Of a stretch of DNA of 8,419 nucleotides, positions 5,460-8,419 are shown piece after piece (the stretch's first letter is position 1; each line of letters starts with the position of its first letter). The notes under the pieces are model-generated. The model was not told the origin of the DNA. It did no database searches and worked only from the letters and a program-made list of their open reading frames with translations. The translations under genes were made by a program, and so were the position numbers. This stretch comes from Nostoc cf. edaphicum LEGE 07299 (GTDB taxonomy: Bacteria; Cyanobacteriota; Cyanobacteriia; Cyanobacteriales; Nostocaceae), in NCBI RefSeq assembly GCF_015207245.1, contig NZ_JADEXF010000098.1:1-8419 (forward strand), written 5' to 3'.

Positions 5460-7586
5460 TTAATTTGGTTTTCCATAGTAGATTCCTTTACCGTCGGTAC
5501 CAATGAAGACTAGCCCAAATTGCTGTTTGCTAGCTTCCATCACGTTCGGGACATTGCCAATGGGATTTAGAGGATTAGAGATATTTGTCCATGTTTGCCC
5601 TCGATCCAAAGAACGGAAAATTCCTTTTCCCATACCAATAATTTTGCCATATAAATATAGTGCTGGAATTTTACTTCCTGTTTGTGGTTTGCCAAAGGCA
5701 AATAAATAAGCTTTCTCCACACCAGCTATTTTGGCAAACTTCGTACCACCGTTTGTTGAACGATAAAGCCCATTCGAATTGAGACTTATCCAAACTTCGT
5801 TACTCACCCCCGGAACTGTTTTAAGCATAGACCAATCTTCGCTAGGAAGTGTTGAGTTGACAACACTGAAGTATGCAGCTCCATCCTTACTGCGGTAGAC
5901 TTTGCCTCCGTTGTAGTAGTAAAAAATATTGCCATTTACTTTGTCTGATGCCAATGGTTGACCCCAGTACCACGGCCCCTTGGGCCCGTTGGGTAAACCT
6001 GATACTCCACTCCAAGTAGCTCCACCGTTAGTTGTACGTATAGGTTGTTTCTCGCTGGCGATCGCTACAAACAAATTTGGATTATTTGCAGACATAGCTA
6101 CCCGTAGTGGCATAGTGTTCTTCGGAAAGGAGGAAAAGTTTTTCCAGGTATGTCCGCCATCTGTGGAAGTTCCTCCTGTAAAGGTATTGAACCCTCGATG
6201 TCCGCCAACGCGTACCATACGTAAGGGATCTTTTTCACTGTAGGCAATACTGTATGTTTCTTGATACCAAGGGCCATTACTACCACCCAATTGAGTAGAT
6301 GGGTAAGTATTTAATTTCTGGCCATGGTTAAAGCCTTCTACATCAGCCATACCGCTTAACAATAGTGAGCCTTTTGGAGGTGAGATCAGTTCAAAAGCAA
6401 CTGTTTCCTCATGTCCTTTTTCATAGTTAGACCACATAGGCTTGTTAGCATTGATATTGTCTGCCTGCCAGGTTCCGTACCAGTCTGTTAACCAAACTTT
6501 GCCAGCAATATTTGGGTCAAATTCAATCGCTGAGGCCGCAGAAGCAAAATACCAGTTTGGCCACCAAGGTACTTGAGGATTCAATGAATGACTTTTCTGT
6601 TGCCATGTAGCTCCACCATCGGTAGATTGAAAGACTCTAGAGTAATTAGTACTTTCATGGTATTGGTCGTAAGTAACTAAAACGTGATTAGAGTTATTGG
6701 CATCTATAGAAAGCCCATTAAATGAAGTAGTTTTGATGTTAGTCGGCGTAATATTGCTCCAAGCCCCATTTGCATATTTGCTAACTCCTGAAGTGTGCGT
6801 TACATACAGTACTCCATTGTTATTAAGCACCATTCGATTTGCTTTTGATGGGCTTCCAGCTATTCTGCTCCAGGTAATACCTGTATCGGTAGACTTATAT
6901 ATTCCGTCTCCATAGGCATTTGCATAAACCAAGCCAGCATTCTTTTTGCTAAACAAAATTCCTGTAATACCAATGTATGCATTAGGTTTTCCAGAGAAAG
7001 AACTTACTTTGTTCCATGTTTGACCAGCATTCACCGACTTCCATAGCCCATCCAAACGTGAACCAAAGAAGATGATATTAGTATTAAATGGATTAACTCC
7101 CAGCCTTTCCCCCGTCCATCGCTTAGTTTCGTTGCCACCCATTGGCAAATCTATGTTCAGTTTGTTCCAGGTTTGACCTTTATTGGTCGATTTAAAGATT
7201 GTTCCTAAGCCAGCCCCAGTATATTTGCCTGCTGCGATATAGACAACATTTGGATTATTAGGGTCAAGCGCTAATCCTTCTCCGCCATAGTAGTTACTTT
7301 TATCAGACCCAAAGTGATCTATTAATGGAATCCATCTCTTCTCTAACGAATTCCAACGATAGAAGCCACCTATATCGGTTCTAATGTAAGCTAAATTCTT
7401 CTCTAAAGGATGCAGATAAATATTGGTAACATAGCCTCCTCCTCCTATGGAGACCTGATTCCATTGATACCCAGATGCAATGCTGCGACTAGGTTCAACG
7501 GTTGCAAGTGCTACGGTCGTAGCTAGAGCGAGCATAGAAAAGCGGATTGTTTTCCTTAAAGGAATATGGAAAAAGCGAATGCTCAT
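5460..7586 (-). CDS. Secreted GH74-like beta-propeller (xyloglucanase-like) protein
   Basis: This 708-residue protein has a signal peptide: basic start, hydrophobic core at about 17-30 and likely cleavage after SIA (A37). The mature part matches the GH74 double seven-bladed propeller from its first strand (QVSIGGGGYVTNIYLHP, 44-60) to the end. Seven canonical Asp-box BNR motifs are visible (133-140, 184-191, 232-239, 321-328, 474-481, 518-525, 659-666), plus degenerate ones at 566-573 and 610-617. D71 in YIRTDIGGFYRW matches the first catalytic Asp of GH74. The second, normally in a S/T-x-D-Y/F-A motif, falls at SIAYSEKDP (445-453), where A447 takes its place. No carbohydrate-binding module or dockerin follows. 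GH74 enzymes cut xyloglucan. With one Asp apparently missing, this could be a binding protein or a different glycosidase. No strong Shine-Dalgarno precedes the ATG at 7586. Confidence 0.88.
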   Translation of the reverse strand: MSIRFFHIPLRKTIRFSMLALATTVALATVEPSRSIASGYQWNQVSIGGGGYVTNIYLHPLEKNLAYIRTDIGGFYRWNSLEKRWIPLIDHFGSDKSNYYGGEGLALDPNNPNVVYIAAGKYTGAGLGTIFKSTNKGQTWNKLNIDLPMGGNETKRWTGERLGVNPFNTNIIFFGSRLDGLWKSVNAGQTWNKVSSFSGKPNAYIGITGILFSKKNAGLVYANAYGDGIYKSTDTGITWSRIAGSPSKANRMVLNNNGVLYVTHTSGVSKYANGAWSNITPTNIKTTSFNGLSIDANNSNHVLVTYDQYHESTNYSRVFQSTDGGATWQQKSHSLNPQVPWWPNWYFASAASAIEFDPNIAGKVWLTDWYGTWQADNINANKPMWSNYEKGHEETVAFELISPPKGSLLLSGMADVEGFNHGQKLNTYPSTQLGGSNGPWYQETYSIAYSEKDPLRMVRVGGHRGFNTFTGGTSTDGGHTWKNFSSFPKNTMPLRVAMSANNPNLFVAIASEKQPIRTTNGGATWSGVSGLPNGPKGPWYWGQPLASDKVNGNIFYYYNGGKVYRSKDGAAYFSVVNSTLPSEDWSMLKTVPGVSNEVWISLNSNGLYRSTNGGTKFAKIAGVEKAYLFAFGKPQTGSKIPALYLYGKIIGMGKGIFRSLDRGQTWTNISNPLNPIGNVPNVMEASKQQFGLVFIGTDGKGIYYGKPN

Positions 7587-7659
7587 ATAGTCTCATTTGT
7601 AAAGGAATGAAGCCAGAGATAATACTTAGCAAATAAGACTAAGCAGTATAAAATTAAGT

Positions 7660-7680
7660 GAAAATGCGGTATGCATTTTC
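7660..7680. promoter_or_regulatory. Perfect 8-bp hairpin upstream of the GH74-like gene
   Basis: GAAAATGC (7660-7667) and GCATTTTC (7673-7680) pair perfectly around GGTAT. The element lies 73 bases upstream of the ATG at 7586 and just upstream of a possible minus-strand -10 (TATACT, 7650-7645). That is roughly where a -35 or operator would be. No T-run follows, so it is not a typical terminator. Confidence 0.45.
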
Positions 7681-8260
7681 CTCTGAGTTGGAAGATGACG
7701 TAATGATTGCTAATAGGTGATTGTTGATATAAATGTTTTGGCAAAATAAAAATACTTTGTCAATATTTTTATGAAATTTATGTATAATTTGTTATAACTA
7801 CTTAGAAAACTTTGTCCTCTAATACGAGTGTTTTTGCTGTTACCCAACAGTATAAAGACATACTAAAACTTATTTCGCATTTACACCACAAGAATAAGTT
7901 TCCTTGGTTGTTGCAGCACCGACATTGATTTGGGATGAAAATGAAGCTAGACGACTTGCATAAAAATATTTAGAAGTTCCTGTAAAGGCACAAAAAATAC
8001 CCTAAAATATGGTTCCTGCCAGTTATCTATTCAGAATATTCAACATTCGTGCAAGAGGTGTATTGAATAGCCATAAGTTACTCAATACCAAGAAGAAAAT
8101 TCAATCTCTTGATCTCAGATTCTGCGCGTTATCCTACGGAAACGCCTAACGGCAAACTGCATCTCTGCGTGAGAACAAAAATCATCTTACTCATCAGGCA
8201 AAATCAACCACCCCCATCAGTGTTTTACAGCAGTTTTCATGTATTTGAACTACACCTGTC

Positions 8261-8288
8261 GTAAGGGCACAAGGCCTTGCGCCCCTAC
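8261..8288. repeat. 28-bp near-perfect palindrome
   Basis: GTAAGGGCACAAGG (8261-8274) and CCTTGCGCCCCTAC (8275-8288) are inverted copies with 12 of 14 positions paired and no spacer, centred on AAGGCCTT. The two mismatches become G-U pairs in RNA read from the minus strand. I recall this as one of the most frequent intergenic palindromes of Nostocaceae. It is non-coding and far from any supported gene. Confidence 0.7.
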
Positions 8289-8361
8289 CGCTATCACCAG
8301 ATTTAGGTGCGTTAGAAAATCTCACATTCCTCCAACAATTTAATTAAGTATTTTTTGAAAG

Positions 8362-8419
8362 ATGAAAAATCCCTCTAAAGTCAGAGATATATCCTGTGCT
8401 GTGGTAGAAGATTTTTTGA
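8362..8419 (+). CDS. Possible start of an ORF running off the right edge
   Basis: An ATG at 8362 opens a frame of 19 codons (MKNPSKVRDISCAVVEDFL) to the window end. An in-frame TGA lies just upstream at 8356-8358, so this would be the first possible ATG. There is no clear ribosome binding site and no family resemblance. The piece is too short to judge and may be chance. Confidence 0.2.
   Translation, partial: MKNPSKVRDISCAVVEDFL

Larger units (their letters stand above)
303..6065. repeat. HIP1 octamers (GCGATCGC), seven dispersed sites
   Basis: Exact GCGATCGC copies lie at 303-310, 1343-1350, 1672-1679, 3918-3925, 3993-4000, 5186-5193 and 6058-6065. All seven fall inside genes: the response regulator, DUF58 (two), atzE (two), atzG and the GH74-like gene. 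HIP1 is a highly over-represented palindrome of many cyanobacterial chromosomes, so its density here is the strongest simple pointer to the host lineage. No copies occur after 6065, including the gene-free right end. Confidence 0.9.
7587..8419. other. AT-rich 833-bp region with no supported gene
   Basis: No ORF of convincing length or recognisable family occurs on either strand. The region holds the leader and promoter of the GH74-like gene (about 7587-7760, including a TATACT-like -10 on the minus strand at 7650-7645), a perfect hairpin at 7660-7680 and a very AT-rich tract (7735-7810). It also holds repeat-like words around 8126-8170 and a palindrome at 8261-8288. A plus-strand run at 7904-8003 reads as protein-like fragments interrupted by stops, which may be gene decay or chance. 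HIP1 is absent. Confidence 0.6.

Noticed and set aside
5503..6915. Several ORFs of 62-87 codons overlapping the GH74-like gene
   Set aside because: All are shadows of the long gene, whose Asp boxes and signal peptide make its frame certain.
8009..8149. Small 46-codon gene
   Set aside because: There is no ribosome binding site and no family resemblance, and its end lies in repeat-like sequence. It is reported only as an observation.
7587..8419. tRNA or structured RNA gene
   Set aside because: No cloverleaf or T-loop GTTCRA-like signature was found, and only simple hairpins are visible.

Overview
The window looks like chromosomal DNA of a filamentous, probably heterocystous cyanobacterium (Nostocales type). 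Seven copies of the HIP1 octamer GCGATCGC lie in 8.4 kb, where one per 65 kb would be expected at random. The intergenic DNA carries the heptameric tandem repeats and GC-rich palindromes typical of Nostoc/Calothrix genomes, and the proteins read as cyanobacterial. The genus cannot be fixed from the sequence alone.

Layout. At the left edge, the minus strand carries an OmpR/PhoB-type response regulator. Its receiver and DNA-binding domains are complete, but the gene runs out of the window. It is divergent from a plus-strand, membrane-anchored DUF58 protein (825-2171), and the shared 159-bp gap holds an 8-bp inverted repeat. A repeat-rich gap (2172-2427) follows. Next come two overlapping GNAT acetyltransferase genes (2428-2937 and 2934-3443), the second of the YhbS type. 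They converge on a minus-strand pair: a small AtzG-like (DUF4089) subunit at 5122-5310 and an AtzE-family amidase at 3588-5021. Upstream of these on the same strand is a secreted, GH74-like beta-propeller protein of 708 residues (5460-7586). The last 833 bases are AT-rich and essentially gene-free, apart from a hairpin, a 28-bp palindrome and a doubtful ORF start at the right edge.

How the genes relate. The one clear functional unit is atzG-atzE, which in other bacteria forms an AtzE-AtzG complex acting on 1-carboxybiuret. The same pair is called HpxX-HpxY in oxalurate/purine clusters. No AtzD, AtzF, AtzH or Hpx partner is visible here, so the substrate is open. The two GNAT genes are probably translationally coupled. 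The remaining genes are unrelated neighbours.

Most notable observations. The GH74-like protein appears to lack one of the two catalytic aspartates of the family. Two 29-nt copies of one interspersed element are translated in frame, one in the DUF58 gene and one in atzE. A further repeat hairpin abuts the atzG ribosome binding site. I found no CRISPR array, tRNA, rRNA or insertion sequence, and nothing I would call a wholly new system.
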